Positions 49,495 to 57,630 of a stretch of DNA of 64,000 bases are shown in pieces. Position numbers and translations under genes: made by a program. Origin of the DNA: Frigoriglobus tundricola (GTDB taxonomy: Bacteria > Planctomycetota > Planctomycetia > Gemmatales > Gemmataceae). Under the pieces are notes generated by a model, which saw only the letters and a list, made by a program, of their open reading frames with translations, ran no database searches and was not told where the DNA came from. The stretch spans positions 5,704,001-5,768,000 of the forward strand of contig NZ_CP053452.2 in the NCBI RefSeq assembly GCF_013128195.2, written 5' to 3'. Within the stretch, counting starts at the first letter, position 1; every line of letters begins with the position of its first letter.

Positions 49495-50405
49495 GTATCC
49501 TCGTCGATAAGTCCACCCGCGTCATCTGCCAGGGGATCACCGGCTCGGCCGGGAGCCTCCACACCGATCAGTCCCTGCTGTACGGGTCGCAGTTCGTCGG
49601 CGGCGTCACGCCCAAGAAGGGCGGCACCACATGGAAGGGCGAGAAGTCCGGCAAGGAACTGCCGGTGTTCAACACCGTGGCCGAAGCGGTGAAGGCGACC
49701 GGGGCCACCGCGAGCATGATCTTCGTGCCGCCCGGCGGCGCGGCCGACGCGATCATGGAGGCCGCGGACGCGGGCATCACCCTCATCATCGCCATCACCG
49801 AGGGCATCCCGGTCCTCGACATGGCCAAGGCGAAGCGGTTCCTGAAGACGAAGCCCGGGGTCCGGCTGATCGGGCCGAACTGCCCCGGCGTGATCACCCC
49901 CGGCCAGTGCAAGATCGGCATCATGCCGGGCCACATCCACAAGCCGTGCGGGCCGGGCGAGAAGGGGATCGGCGTCATCAGCCGCTCCGGCACGCTGACG
50001 TACGAGGCCGTGTTCCAGCTCACCGCGCTGGGGCTGCCGCAATCGACGTGCGTGGGCATCGGGGGCGACCCGGTGATCGGCACGACGCAGATCGAACTGC
50101 TGGAGCTGTTCGAGAACGACCCGCTGACGTCCGCGATCCTGATGATCGGTGAGATCGGCGGGACCGCGGAAGAGGCGGCGGCGGAGTACGTCGCGAAGCA
50201 CGTGAAGAAGCCGGTGGCCGCGTTCATCGCGGGCCAGACGGCCCCGCCCGGCCGGCGGATGGGCCACGCGGGCGCGATCATCAGCGGCGGCAGCGGCAGC
50301 GCGGCGGACAAGATCGCGGCGCTGGAGAAGGCCGGCATCGAGGTGGCCCCCACTCCCGCGGACCTGGGCACGGCCGTGCAGAAGGCGATCGCGAAGAAGA
50401 AGTGA
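49491..50405 (+). CDS. sucD: Succinyl-CoA synthetase (ADP-forming) alpha subunit
   Basis: A 304-residue SucD. It carries the CoA-binding Rossmann domain ([36 protein letters not shown]) and the phosphohistidine. The active His is H259 in [10 protein letters not shown], phosphorylated during the reaction. [24 protein letters not shown] and [33 protein letters not shown] are typical. With SucC it catalyses the substrate-level phosphorylation step of the TCA cycle. The start is confirmed by a 4-base overlap with the small membrane-protein gene. A short GC-rich hairpin (50425-50442) follows the stop. Confidence 0.97.
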   Translation: MSILVDKSTRVICQGITGSAGSLHTDQSLLYGSQFVGGVTPKKGGTTWKGEKSGKELPVFNTVAEAVKATGATASMIFVPPGGAADAIMEAADAGITLIIAITEGIPVLDMAKAKRFLKTKPGVRLIGPNCPGVITPGQCKIGIMPGHIHKPCGPGEKGIGVISRSGTLTYEAVFQLTALGLPQSTCVGIGGDPVIGTTQIELLELFENDPLTSAILMIGEIGGTAEEAAAEYVAKHVKKPVAAFIAGQTAPPGRRMGHAGAIISGGSGSAADKIAALEKAGIEVAPTPADLGTAVQKAIAKKK

Positions 50406-50424
50406 CCGACCGAGCTGTTTGAGC

Positions 50425-50442
50425 GGGGGGCGCCAGCCCCCC
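50425..50442 (+). terminator. GC hairpin after sucD
   Basis: A 7-bp stem GGGGGGC/GCCCCCC with a GCCA loop lies 19 bases after the sucD stop. No T-run follows, so termination is a moderate inference. Confidence 0.5.
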
Positions 50443-50684
50443 TGTCTGCGTGCGCCCGAGTCGGGGCGAAGCGTAAGCTCCCTGCCTGCGTTTGATACCC
50501 GTGCGCGTTGTTGAAATCGCAGACGGCACTTCCCCGCACTGTTGAGCCGTTCAGCCTGAACGACCACGCGACACGTCTCCGGGCACCGCCCGGGGCGAAG
50601 CGGCAATCGCCTCCAGGCTGAACGTCCGGCACCGGACCACGTCTCTCATACCCGAACCGGCGGTACTTGGATCAGGAGGCCACC

Positions 50685-51124
50685 GTGGCGACGACCGCCG
50701 GCGCCCGGTTCGGTCGTCCGCGGCGGAGGTTTCCCGGCCGATAGCATCCGGGTCAAACTCGCCCTCGCCGGGGTGGTGATCCTCGTGGTGGGAGCGTCGC
50801 CGCGAACGAGGTGCAGAAGCTTCGGGCCGCGGAGCAGCAGAAGGCCGACCAACGGGAGTACGATAAGCGGCGAGCGGAGCGGTCGATCACCACCGAAACC
50901 AAGCGCCTGAACGACCTCCAGGCCGCGAACGCGGCGGCCCGCGAGGGCCAACGGGAGGCCAGGCGGTGGCGGTGCCGCGTCTGGTCAACGACCTGTGGGA
51001 GTACCGCCATCTGATCGGGGCGCCGTTGCGGGACCTCGTCGCGCAGACGCCGACGAAGCCGGGGCGGCACGTCCGGCTTGCTCCCCTCGAACAAGGGGGC
51101 CGGGGGCCTGATCCTCAAGGCTGA
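50685..51124 (+). pseudogene. Decayed membrane/coiled-coil protein gene with several frameshifts
   Basis: A GTG after AGGAGG (50672-50677) begins ATTAGARFGRPRRR, which soon hits a stop. In the next frame, DSIRVKLALAGVVILVVGA (from 50740) reads like a transmembrane segment. A further frame shift gives VAANEVQKLRAAEQQKADQR and an Arg/Glu/Ala coiled coil to about 50950. A fourth frame gives VAVPRLVNDLWEYRHLIGAP to a stop at 51122. The pieces join naturally only after three frame changes, so this is likely a decayed gene, or an assembly-error hot spot. Its original function was not recognised. Confidence 0.5.
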
Positions 51125-51163
51125 GTTGGAGCCGACCGGTACCGTAAGCCCGCCCGCGTGGGA

Positions 51164-51246
51164 GCCTGGTTCAGCCGCCCGTTCGGACCGAACGCGGGCA
51201 AACTGCGGTGGGAGGCGCGGGCGCTGCATCGCAGGTCGAAGGCTCA
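51164..51246. repeat. Duplicated segment, family G copy 1
   Basis: An 83-base segment (CCGAACGCGGGCAAACTGCG, GGTCGAAGGCTCAG) matches 53693-53775 at about four of five positions. It may be the end of a duplicated gene; in one frame it reads AWFSRPFGPNAGKLRWEARA. The gap 51125-51496 holds no complete gene. Confidence 0.65.
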
Positions 51247-51496
51247 GCCCCGAGCGGTGAACGCGGAACGATTCTCGACTTCGGGATCGATCTAACGGTG
51301 ACCCATTCCGCTTTCTGTCGCCACCCGGAGCAAACGCGCAAAACCGTGGAGCTGTGCCGATCGAGGCAAACGAGCGTGGAACGGATGCGTGCTTGAGTGT
51401 GGTGCCGGATCGATTATCCTGGCAATGCTTCTCCCGATGGGATACCGGGTCGCTCAGCGGCGATGGCTTGCGGTGCAAGGCAAAACCAGCAGGGAA

Positions 51497-52174
51497 ATGG
51501 CCGGCAAACCAATCCCAAGTTCGGCCAAAGAGAGGTGTCCGGTGGCACTAAGCATCGATGGCGATCATGTCCTCGCTGGGCAACGACGGGTCGCCTTGCG
51601 GGAGTTCCCCCGCCACGTAGAGTGGTGCCACCTACAGAACGTGCCGCGGACCCACGAGCTCGAGGCGGCGGGCGCCGAACTCCGACGATCGGCCTTTCCT
51701 GATGAGCAGTTGAGTCAGTTCATCCGGGACGTTTGTCAATGGGGCGGCTATGCCGGTGTGAGGGGCCGCATCCTCAAGAATAACTCGATCGAAGTGATCC
51801 GCCAGCGATTTGGGCAAGCGCTCGCCGCCCTTGATGTTGATCCGGTTACGGCCGACTCGATCCGACCGGCACTCACTAGCGCCCTCTGTGCGGTGAATCA
51901 GCTGAGAGACCTCGGACGCCCCTCGTTCGCCTCAAAACATTTGCGGTTCCTCTGTCCCGTACTGTCGCCGGTGCTCGATAGCATCATCGCCGACGAATAT
52001 GGCTATCCGCTCAGCCCGGAGGGTTACGGGGACTACGCCGCCGACTGCCTTCGCGTGGCCAGTCGACTTCGACTGGAAAGGGTTGAGAACCCGATGAGCC
52101 GCGTGGAGAACGCGTGGTTCGCGGGAGACGTTGACATGGCGGTCTTCGCGTTAGTAGCGCTCTGGTCGCGGTGA
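51497..52174 (+). CDS. OGG-fold-like hypothetical protein
   Basis: About 225 residues from the ATG at 51497 (preceded by CAGGGA); a GTG at 51389 is an alternative start. Residues about 90-185 carry the pattern QFIRDVCQWGGYAGVRGRIL, then helices and FASKHLRFLCPVLSPVLDSIIADEYGY. I tentatively recognise this as the 8-oxoguanine-glycosylase (OGG) fold, found as stand-alone bacterial proteins of unknown function. The catalytic Lys/Asp of true glycosylases could not be assigned. In other phyla these occur in accessory regions. Codon use is a bit less GC-extreme than the sucCD region. Neighbours are small unknown genes, and it starts an accessory stretch. Confidence 0.55.
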   Translation: MAGKPIPSSAKERCPVALSIDGDHVLAGQRRVALREFPRHVEWCHLQNVPRTHELEAAGAELRRSAFPDEQLSQFIRDVCQWGGYAGVRGRILKNNSIEVIRQRFGQALAALDVDPVTADSIRPALTSALCAVNQLRDLGRPSFASKHLRFLCPVLSPVLDSIIADEYGYPLSPEGYGDYAADCLRVASRLRLERVENPMSRVENAWFAGDVDMAVFALVALWSR

Positions 52175-52194
52175 AGCCGCGCCGCGATTGTCAG

Positions 52195-52300
52195 CCCAAG
52201 AGCCGAACCGGGCGCTGCACCGGACCGCTGCACATAGCTTGTTTGTAGCGCCGAGCGCTCAGTGCGCGGCCGGTGAGCTTGTACGTTCGGCAATAGGTTT
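52195..52300. repeat. Possible dispersed planctomycete repeat
   Basis: The segment encodes EPNRALHRTAAHSLF in one frame, a phrase I recall repeatedly in Gemmata gene models as a spurious tail. Only one copy is in this window, so the repeat nature rests on recollection. It lies between the OGG-like gene and the next small gene. Confidence 0.35.
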
Positions 52301-52317
52301 AGCCTCCGAGGAATCGC

Positions 52318-52728
52318 ATGCAGGTGCGTATCACCGCGACCCCGCCGGGCGAGGCCCCGGAACATGTCCGCCAAGCCTGGGTCGGGTTGGTGTTGCCGGT
52401 GGCCGCAACGGCTTCCGGACCCATTGCGGCCACCGGGTATGGGGTCCTGAGCGGGCGCCCGTTTGGGGGGCCACTCCGGCGACTCTGGAACCGCTTGACG
52501 GGTCGGGCGGCCCGGCACCACCAATACCCCGTCCCGGTGGACGCCGCGCTTGCGATCCTGGCCCGCACGGCCCCGGCTGCGGCAGCGTGGTGGCGGGAGC
52601 ACACCCCGCACCTGGTCGGGGTCGGAGGTTACTTCGGGTTTGCTGCCCGGGTGTGCGAGGAGGTGCACGGGGCGGACCGTGAAACGGGTGTCGTTTCCGG
52701 GCCGGTTCGCGGCGTGCGCGGCCGATGA
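52318..52728 (+). CDS. Hypothetical protein of Gemmata paralogue type
   Basis: A 136-residue protein beginning MQVRITATPPGEAPEHVRQAWVG, which looks like a conserved N-terminal signature of a planctomycete family. The body is Ala/Arg-rich with helices (VDAALAILARTAPAAAAWWREHTPHL) and a single hydrophobic strand (VGVGGYFGFAARVC). No catalytic motif or membrane span is clear. The last 15 residues (GVVSGPVRGVRGR) are less conserved-looking. A SIMPL-like gene follows 48 bases downstream on the same strand. Function unknown. Confidence 0.6.
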   Translation: MQVRITATPPGEAPEHVRQAWVGLVLPVAATASGPIAATGYGVLSGRPFGGPLRRLWNRLTGRAARHHQYPVPVDAALAILARTAPAAAAWWREHTPHLVGVGGYFGFAARVCEEVHGADRETGVVSGPVRGVRGR

Positions 52729-52776
52729 GCTGTATTTTGGCGGAAGTTGCCGATGCCGGTATCAGGAGCTGGACGT

Positions 52777-53604
52777 ATGACCGAATCTACCCGGCCCCGG
52801 TCGATCGTCTCAACTGATGCCACCGCCGTCATCCGGCAGAGGCCGGCCGTACTCCTCATGCTCGTTCGAGTTCGGGCAGCAGGGGCCACCCTGGATCTCG
52901 GGCTGGCGGAGGTTCGTCAACTGGCCGCCGACGCTGTCCGTCGGCTGACCCGCCTGGGGGCCGTCCGGGCCTGGGCGGGGGACCCGCACCCCGACGACCA
53001 GGCCAACCCCGATCCGCTCGCCCGGATGCGGGCGGTCGCCGGCCGCGTGCCGGCCAAGGCTCCGACGCACCGTCCGGGGGTGAACGTCACGGTGGCGGCC
53101 ACCTGGGACATTGCCGGACTGCTGGCCGACGGGGTTCTGACCCTGGTCGATCAACTCCAGTTCGACGCCGCTGCGGACGCAAGCCCGTCCGAGCCGCCCG
53201 AGGCCCCCGCGGACCCGCCGTGGGCCGATCCGGCGCAACAGATCCAGCGGATGCTTGCGAACGCGGCCGAGCCGCCGGACGACCGGGCGCCGAAGTTCGT
53301 ATACATCGCCCGGCCGACCGAGGAGCAGTTGGCCCAGGCCGCGTCTGAGGCGTACCTCGTGGCCCGGCACCGGGCCGAGCGACTGGCCGGGGCGACCGGG
53401 CTGCGGCTGGGCGCGGTGTTCTCACTCAACTACGGACATCCTGTGGGGGGCGGCCGGCCGGATCGTCTGATGGCCGATCAGCGGTGCGCGGCCCTGCTGG
53501 CGTCGGTCGGGTACGTACTCGGGGACGGGGAGATCGCATCGGAGGATCCCCGCGCGATCGAACTGGCGGTATCTGTGCACGTCGCCCACCACTTGGAAGG
53601 CTGA
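52777..53604 (+). CDS. SIMPL/DUF541-like hypothetical protein
   Basis: A 275-residue protein starting at ATG with AGGAG 8 bases upstream. Its layout resembles SIMPL (DUF541) proteins: a first half with beta strands and a long helix (LDLGLAEVRQLAADAVRRLTRLGA), a central linker, and a last third ARPTEEQLAQAASEAYLVARHRAERLAGATGLRLGAVFSLNYG, which is the helical-plus-strand signature of the family. There is no signal peptide, unlike most SIMPL proteins, which are exported. An acidic Pro-rich insertion (SEPPEAPADPPWADP) is at about 143-157. Function of the family is unclear. Confidence 0.55.
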   Translation: MTESTRPRSIVSTDATAVIRQRPAVLLMLVRVRAAGATLDLGLAEVRQLAADAVRRLTRLGAVRAWAGDPHPDDQANPDPLARMRAVAGRVPAKAPTHRPGVNVTVAATWDIAGLLADGVLTLVDQLQFDAAADASPSEPPEAPADPPWADPAQQIQRMLANAAEPPDDRAPKFVYIARPTEEQLAQAASEAYLVARHRAERLAGATGLRLGAVFSLNYGHPVGGGRPDRLMADQRCAALLASVGYVLGDGEIASEDPRAIELAVSVHVAHHLEG

Positions 53605-53692
53605 CTGTGGCGACGAAATTGCCATGCCCCGCCGCCGGTGGCGGGCTGCACGACGCTGTAGGACCGGCACCGCACGCCGGCCCGCGCGGAGG

Positions 53693-53775
53693 GCTGGTTC
53701 TGCCGCCCGTGAGGGCCGAACGCGGGCCAACTGCGGTGGGAGGACGCGCGGGACGCGTCGAGGGTCGAAGGTTCA
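53693..53775. repeat. Duplicated segment, family G copy 2
   Basis: The second copy of the 83-base segment at 51164-51246 (GGGCCGAACGCGGGCCAACT, GGTCGAAGGTTCAG). The gap 53605-54022 holds no gene; after the repeat it becomes AT-rich (ATTGTGTGTAACATTGG), probably holding the promoter of the next gene. Confidence 0.65.
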
Positions 53776-54022
53776 GATACGCGGAATTTATTGGGACACG
53801 CGCCAATGTGATTGTGTGTAACATTGGATTAGTTATTCTGGTGACGCTTCTGCCGGGGCGTATCGGACCGTTTGTCAGTGCTGTTTGTTTCGGCGGGCAA
53901 GTAAGAACAGAAATGATCGGCTCTGACCCGGTTCCGGCAACAGAAAGGTGAACCTTTCCGCGAATAATGGTGTCAAAACTAAAACATTGGAACCATCCCC
54001 CCGTCAAGTTCGAGAAGGCTAT

Positions 54023-54670
54023 ATGACGGCGACTGAAACTAACGAACGGAATCTTGACATCCCGCCGGACCTCGCTCGTCGCATCTGTCGAGCGGTTGCA
54101 AAAGACGCAATTCGCTCTGGCCTCGTCGACCCGAAAGGAAAAACCGATGAGCAGCTGCGCAGTGAACTGCGCGAATGCATCCAGAATGATTACCTTGAGA
54201 GGCTTGGCGGTATCATCATCGATCACACTGACAGCTTGCTGCGGCAAGCACGAACGTTCTGTCGTGCTGGGAAGCTCTATTACGCCTGTCTGATGTACGC
54301 TACTTGGGCCGAACACTGGCTGAATGGGCTCATTACCACAGCCGGACAGCGCCGTGGTCTTCCAGATGACGAGATCACACAGATCATTCGCGACACCCCC
54401 CTTCGCGCTAAACTAACTTGGCTCCTCAGCCTCCCATCTTTGCCTCGAATCGCTGCTCGGCACCGCAACCTGATCGTTCACCTCATGGATCTGCGTAACG
54501 GGTTCGTGCATTATAAGTGGCAAGGTAAGGATGATACCGCGCAGGATCAAGAGCGAGCAGGAGTCAAATGGTCAGTAGCCAATTTCGAGTCAACAGTAAA
54601 GTATATTCTATCTTACGAGGAGCGGAAAATATTCTCTGCAAGTCTTGCTCGGGCGTGCAAAGTGGTCTGA
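54023..54670 (+). CDS. HEPN-like protein of unknown function
   Basis: A 215-residue helical protein in an AT-richer patch than its surroundings. The ATG at 54023 follows GAGAAGG by 6 bases; a GTG at 53948 would extend it. It is all helix, with the segment HLMDLRNGFVHYKW near residue 155-168 giving an Rx4H motif (R158 to H163). That is the signature of HEPN RNases, often toxins or antiphage effectors. FCRAGKLYYACLMYATWAEHWLNGLI is also HEPN-like: a long helix with the conserved aromatic and polar residues. It lacks an adjacent minimal nucleotidyltransferase (MNT) antitoxin. Base composition and codon use suggest horizontal transfer. Function is inferred, not shown. Confidence 0.5.
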   Translation: MTATETNERNLDIPPDLARRICRAVAKDAIRSGLVDPKGKTDEQLRSELRECIQNDYLERLGGIIIDHTDSLLRQARTFCRAGKLYYACLMYATWAEHWLNGLITTAGQRRGLPDDEITQIIRDTPLRAKLTWLLSLPSLPRIAARHRNLIVHLMDLRNGFVHYKWQGKDDTAQDQERAGVKWSVANFESTVKYILSYEERKIFSASLARACKVV

Positions 54671-54827
54671 TTGTAGAAATGCAGAGGTGGATCCACGCTG
54701 CACCCGACCTGCTTCCCGCTACCTGACCGGTTGTCTGTGCGTGTACGACTGGATTCGCGGCCGGGCCGGCTTATCCCGTTCTGCGTTCAAGGCGTTGCAG
54801 TGGCGACGCCCGTTTCGGGGGCAAAGC

Positions 54828-55124
54828 ATGAAGGGCAGCCATTCCAACCGGAAAGCGACCCGCGACGAGATGGCGCACGCGACCCAGGTGATCCAAGAAG
54901 CGTTCCCCGAGTACGAAGTCATCTGGGGCAGCCACGGGGACTACGGCGGCGGCCGCGCGCCCCGCGACCACACACTCGCCTTCCGGCTCCGGGACCGTTG
55001 GGGGAAGTACCACTCGAACGTCATCTGGGTGTTCCCCGAGGGGCTCTCCAGCATCACCGGCGAGTGGGTCAAGAAGATGGTCAAGCGGGGCACCAGTCAC
55101 AAGCCCCGCTCGCGGCGGCGGTAG
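54828..55124 (+). CDS. Hypothetical protein
   Basis: A 98-residue protein starting at ATG 54828, inside a longer frame open to 54645. It is mixed alpha/beta: RKATRDEMAHATQVIQEAFPEYEVIWGSHGDYGGGRAP, then FRLRDRWGKYHSNVIWVFPEG, then GEWVKKMVKRGTSHKPRSRRR, which is strongly basic. The basic tail suggests nucleic-acid or membrane contact. It lies between the HEPN-like gene and the convergent DUF6513 gene; its G+C content is back to the genome norm. No known domain. Confidence 0.6.
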   Translation: MKGSHSNRKATRDEMAHATQVIQEAFPEYEVIWGSHGDYGGGRAPRDHTLAFRLRDRWGKYHSNVIWVFPEGLSSITGEWVKKMVKRGTSHKPRSRRR

Positions 55125-55152
55125 CCAACGTTTTTGCAAAGCCAAGCTGACC

Positions 55153-56496
55153 TCACGCCGGCGGGTCACCCGGGTTGCGGTGGCTCGTTTCCGGCACGGT
55201 GAGGAAGCCCCAGCGTAGCGCCTGGTCCTGCGTGTAGCTCTTGCCGAGCGTGAGCGCCGTGACCGCCTTCGCGAACTCGTAGCCGAGGTAGAACGCGTGC
55301 GCCGCGTCGAGCTTCGGGTCGGACGCCTGGAGGCGCGCGAACACCTCGAACGGGTCGTTGCCGCGCAGATAGACACTGCCGTTCAGGACGTGGATCTCGC
55401 CGCGCTCCGCGAAGATGCGGTAGTTCCGATCGGTGACGCGGCGGGCCAGTTCCTGGAGCGCGGCTTCGCCCTGCTCGTACACCTTCGGGTCGCGCAGCAT
55501 CACGAGGTTCGGTTCCAGCCGCTTCGGCAGCACCTTTTCGCGGACGGCGTGGAACACGAGTCGCCGGGCCAGATCGAACTCCTTCACCGCCGACCGCGCC
55601 CAGTTGATGACCTCGGTGGTCAGCACGCTCCGCACGCCGAGTTCTTGGCAGAAGCCCGCCAGTAGCACGTTCAGGCCCGTCGTGTCGGAGTCGGTCAGTT
55701 CCGTGAGGTTGCCGACGCCCATCATCAGTTCCGCGTCGGGGAACCGGCGCCGCGTTTCGATGTAGCGGCCGAGCGAGGCCGCGAACCCGAACCCGATCGG
55801 CTCCAGAATCGGATCGAGGCGGTGGGCGATACCGAGCTCCCGGAGCACGTCCACCGTGCGCGCGAGCGAATCGAGGTCGCTGGGGGTGTCGGGGATCGCG
55901 ACCACCTCGACGCCGGGGTGCATGATGTGCCACCGGCGGGCGTGTACCACGTTCGAGCCGTTCACGCTCAGCACCAGCTCGGCGCCGGCCGCGAGGGCGG
56001 CGTCCACTTCCTCCGGGTTGAAGCTGTCGATGGACACGCGGAACCCGTCCGCCTTGAGCGCCCGGACGGTCTCGCCGACCCCGGCCCAGATAGGGCCGGG
56101 GTCGCAGCCCAGGTCGACCACGTCGGCGCCGCTCGCGCGGTAACGGCGCGCTTCGGCGAGGATCGCGTCGAGCGACTTCCGCGCCGCGTGGTTCACCTCC
56201 GCGAGGATTTCGATGTCGAACCGGCCGTAGTGGGCGGGCGGGCCGGACGCCTTGCCGAAAAACTCCGGCAGGTCGCGCAGGTCGTTCGGCCCGCGCACGG
56301 CCGGCGCGCCGGCGGCGTGGGCGACCTCCTCGACCTCCCCGCGGCAGAGGCCGGGGAGGATGACGCGGTCCAGGTGCGGCGGGAGCGGGGGCAGGTGCCG
56401 CGCGACCCAGTTGGTCGTCAGGAGCGCCGCGACGGTGATAGGTAATACCGCAACGTGCGCCTCGAAACCGGCCTTCGGGGCCAGTTCATCGACCAT
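55153..56496 (-). CDS. DUF6513 and dihydropteroate-synthase-like protein
   Basis: 447 residues from the ATG at 56496; the family N-terminus (FVTGKLAEPALRR) is upstream and in frame back to an ATA at 56560-56562, so the true start may be that non-canonical codon. The body carries a pterin-binding TIM-barrel like dihydropteroate synthase: ADVVDLGCDPGPIWAGVGETVRALKADGFRVSIDSFNPEEV and GAELVLSVNGSN, with LDPILEPIGFGFAASLGRYIETRRRFPDAELMMGVGNLTELTDSDTTG. The family is tied to tetrahydromethanopterin-linked C1 metabolism in methylotrophs and planctomycetes. It overlaps the GT2 gene upstream (TAA/ATAA). Reaction not proven. Confidence 0.85.
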   Translation of the reverse strand: MVDELAPKAGFEAHVAVLPITVAALLTTNWVARHLPPLPPHLDRVILPGLCRGEVEEVAHAAGAPAVRGPNDLRDLPEFFGKASGPPAHYGRFDIEILAEVNHAARKSLDAILAEARRYRASGADVVDLGCDPGPIWAGVGETVRALKADGFRVSIDSFNPEEVDAALAAGAELVLSVNGSNVVHARRWHIMHPGVEVVAIPDTPSDLDSLARTVDVLRELGIAHRLDPILEPIGFGFAASLGRYIETRRRFPDAELMMGVGNLTELTDSDTTGLNVLLAGFCQELGVRSVLTTEVINWARSAVKEFDLARRLVFHAVREKVLPKRLEPNLVMLRDPKVYEQGEAALQELARRVTDRNYRIFAERGEIHVLNGSVYLRGNDPFEVFARLQASDPKLDAAHAFYLGYEFAKAVTALTLGKSYTQDQALRWGFLTVPETSHRNPGDPPA

Positions 56497-56558
56497 CCGG
56501 CGAAGGGCCGGCTCGGCCAGCTTCCCGGTGACAAACAGGAAGCGCGGCCGACCGGCCG

Positions 56559-57434
56559 TTATGCTAAAGGGATGGGCGCAGGGACCGGCTCAGACGGTGC
56601 AACTTCTGGCGCGGGTGGTTTCACTTCCATTGCCGGTTCGTAGAAGGCGAACTCGGGCGAGCGGAACACTTTCCGCTCGTCGGCCCCGGTCGGCCCGAGG
56701 GGCGGCAGCGGGTCCGGCTTCGGCGTGAGTGCGGTCTCGTCCATGATGCTCGTCAGGAACGTGGCCTTGGCGACGAGTTCGGTGTGAACGAAGTCACCGT
56801 CGGACTGGATCGGCACGCGCTTCAGGAACGCCGTGCGGTACAGTTTGAAGGCGCTGTTCACGTCGGCCAGCGGCACGCCGAACACCCAGCCGACCCGCAC
56901 CCGGTACCACCACTCGCCCCAGCCGTACCACGGCGGCGAGGCGACGATCGGCAGCCCGGCGAACACGCGCCAGAACAGCTTCCACGCGCCGCCGCCGTAC
57001 TTCACCAGGTCCGGTTCCGGTTGCCCGGCACGGGCGCCGCTGATGAGGTCCGGCTGCTTGCCGAGAACCTCGTCGCGCAGCTCGATCCGCTCTAGCATCG
57101 GCTTGATGTCGGCGGGCGTATAGGGGTAATCGACGCCCGCGTACATGAACAGCGGGTGCTTGGTCTCCGCGAGCGCGGTTCGCAGACACGCCCCGAACCC
57201 GCGGCGGGTGTCGTGCGTGAGCACGCGCAGGCCCGGCACGCGACCGGTGAGCGTTTCCAGCACCGCGGCGGTGCCGTCCGTGCTGCCGTCGTTCACGACG
57301 AGGAGTTCGAACGGGCGCCCGAGGCCGGTGAGGACGGCGCCCCACGTGGGCAGCGCCTGTTCGAGGGCCGGGGCCGCGTTGTGGGCCGGGATGACGACGG
57401 TCACGCCGTCGCGCGGGGCCGCGTGTTTAGACAT
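56559..57434 (-). CDS. Family 2 glycosyltransferase
   Basis: A 291-residue GT2 enzyme from the ATG at 57434. The nucleotide-sugar binding fold is VVIPAHNAAPALEQALPTW, with FELLVVNDGSTDGTAAVLETL, and CLRTALAETKHPLFMYAGVDYPYTPADI. The lack of C-terminal membrane helices and the layout fit the polyprenyl-phosphate-sugar transferase branch (DPM1/ArnC-like), although the specific donor cannot be read. A Pro-rich C-terminal tail (APEVAPSEPVPAPIPLA) is unusual. The stop TAA lies inside the presumed start of the DUF6513 gene. It lies 196 bases downstream of the ArnT-like gene. Together they may make and use lipid-linked sugars. Confidence 0.88.
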   Translation of the reverse strand: MSKHAAPRDGVTVVIPAHNAAPALEQALPTWGAVLTGLGRPFELLVVNDGSTDGTAAVLETLTGRVPGLRVLTHDTRRGFGACLRTALAETKHPLFMYAGVDYPYTPADIKPMLERIELRDEVLGKQPDLISGARAGQPEPDLVKYGGGAWKLFWRVFAGLPIVASPPWYGWGEWWYRVRVGWVFGVPLADVNSAFKLYRTAFLKRVPIQSDGDFVHTELVAKATFLTSIMDETALTPKPDPLPPLGPTGADERKVFRSPEFAFYEPAMEVKPPAPEVAPSEPVPAPIPLA

Positions 57435-57454
57435 GAGCGGGTGACCCAATCGAG

Positions 57455-57543
57455 TTCCAGGTCGTAAGGTCGCAGGTCGTAAAGTCGAAGATACAATCCG
57501 CTCAAGGCTTCGGCATTATGACTTGCGACCGGACGACTTGAAA
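57455..57543. repeat. Dispersed palindromic repeat, family F copy 2
   Basis: It shares GGTCGTAAAGTCGAAGATAC (57475-57494) with the copy at 44903-44991 and has an inverted partner GCTTCGGCATTATGACTTGC. It lies in the upstream region of the GT2 gene. Confidence 0.7.
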
Positions 57544-57630
57544 CGGTACGCCCCCAGCCCTCGTGGTTCCTCGGACGGGGCTGATAACGGCCCTCTCTTC
57601 GTGAGAGGGGTTGGGGAGCGGTTTGTGGTT

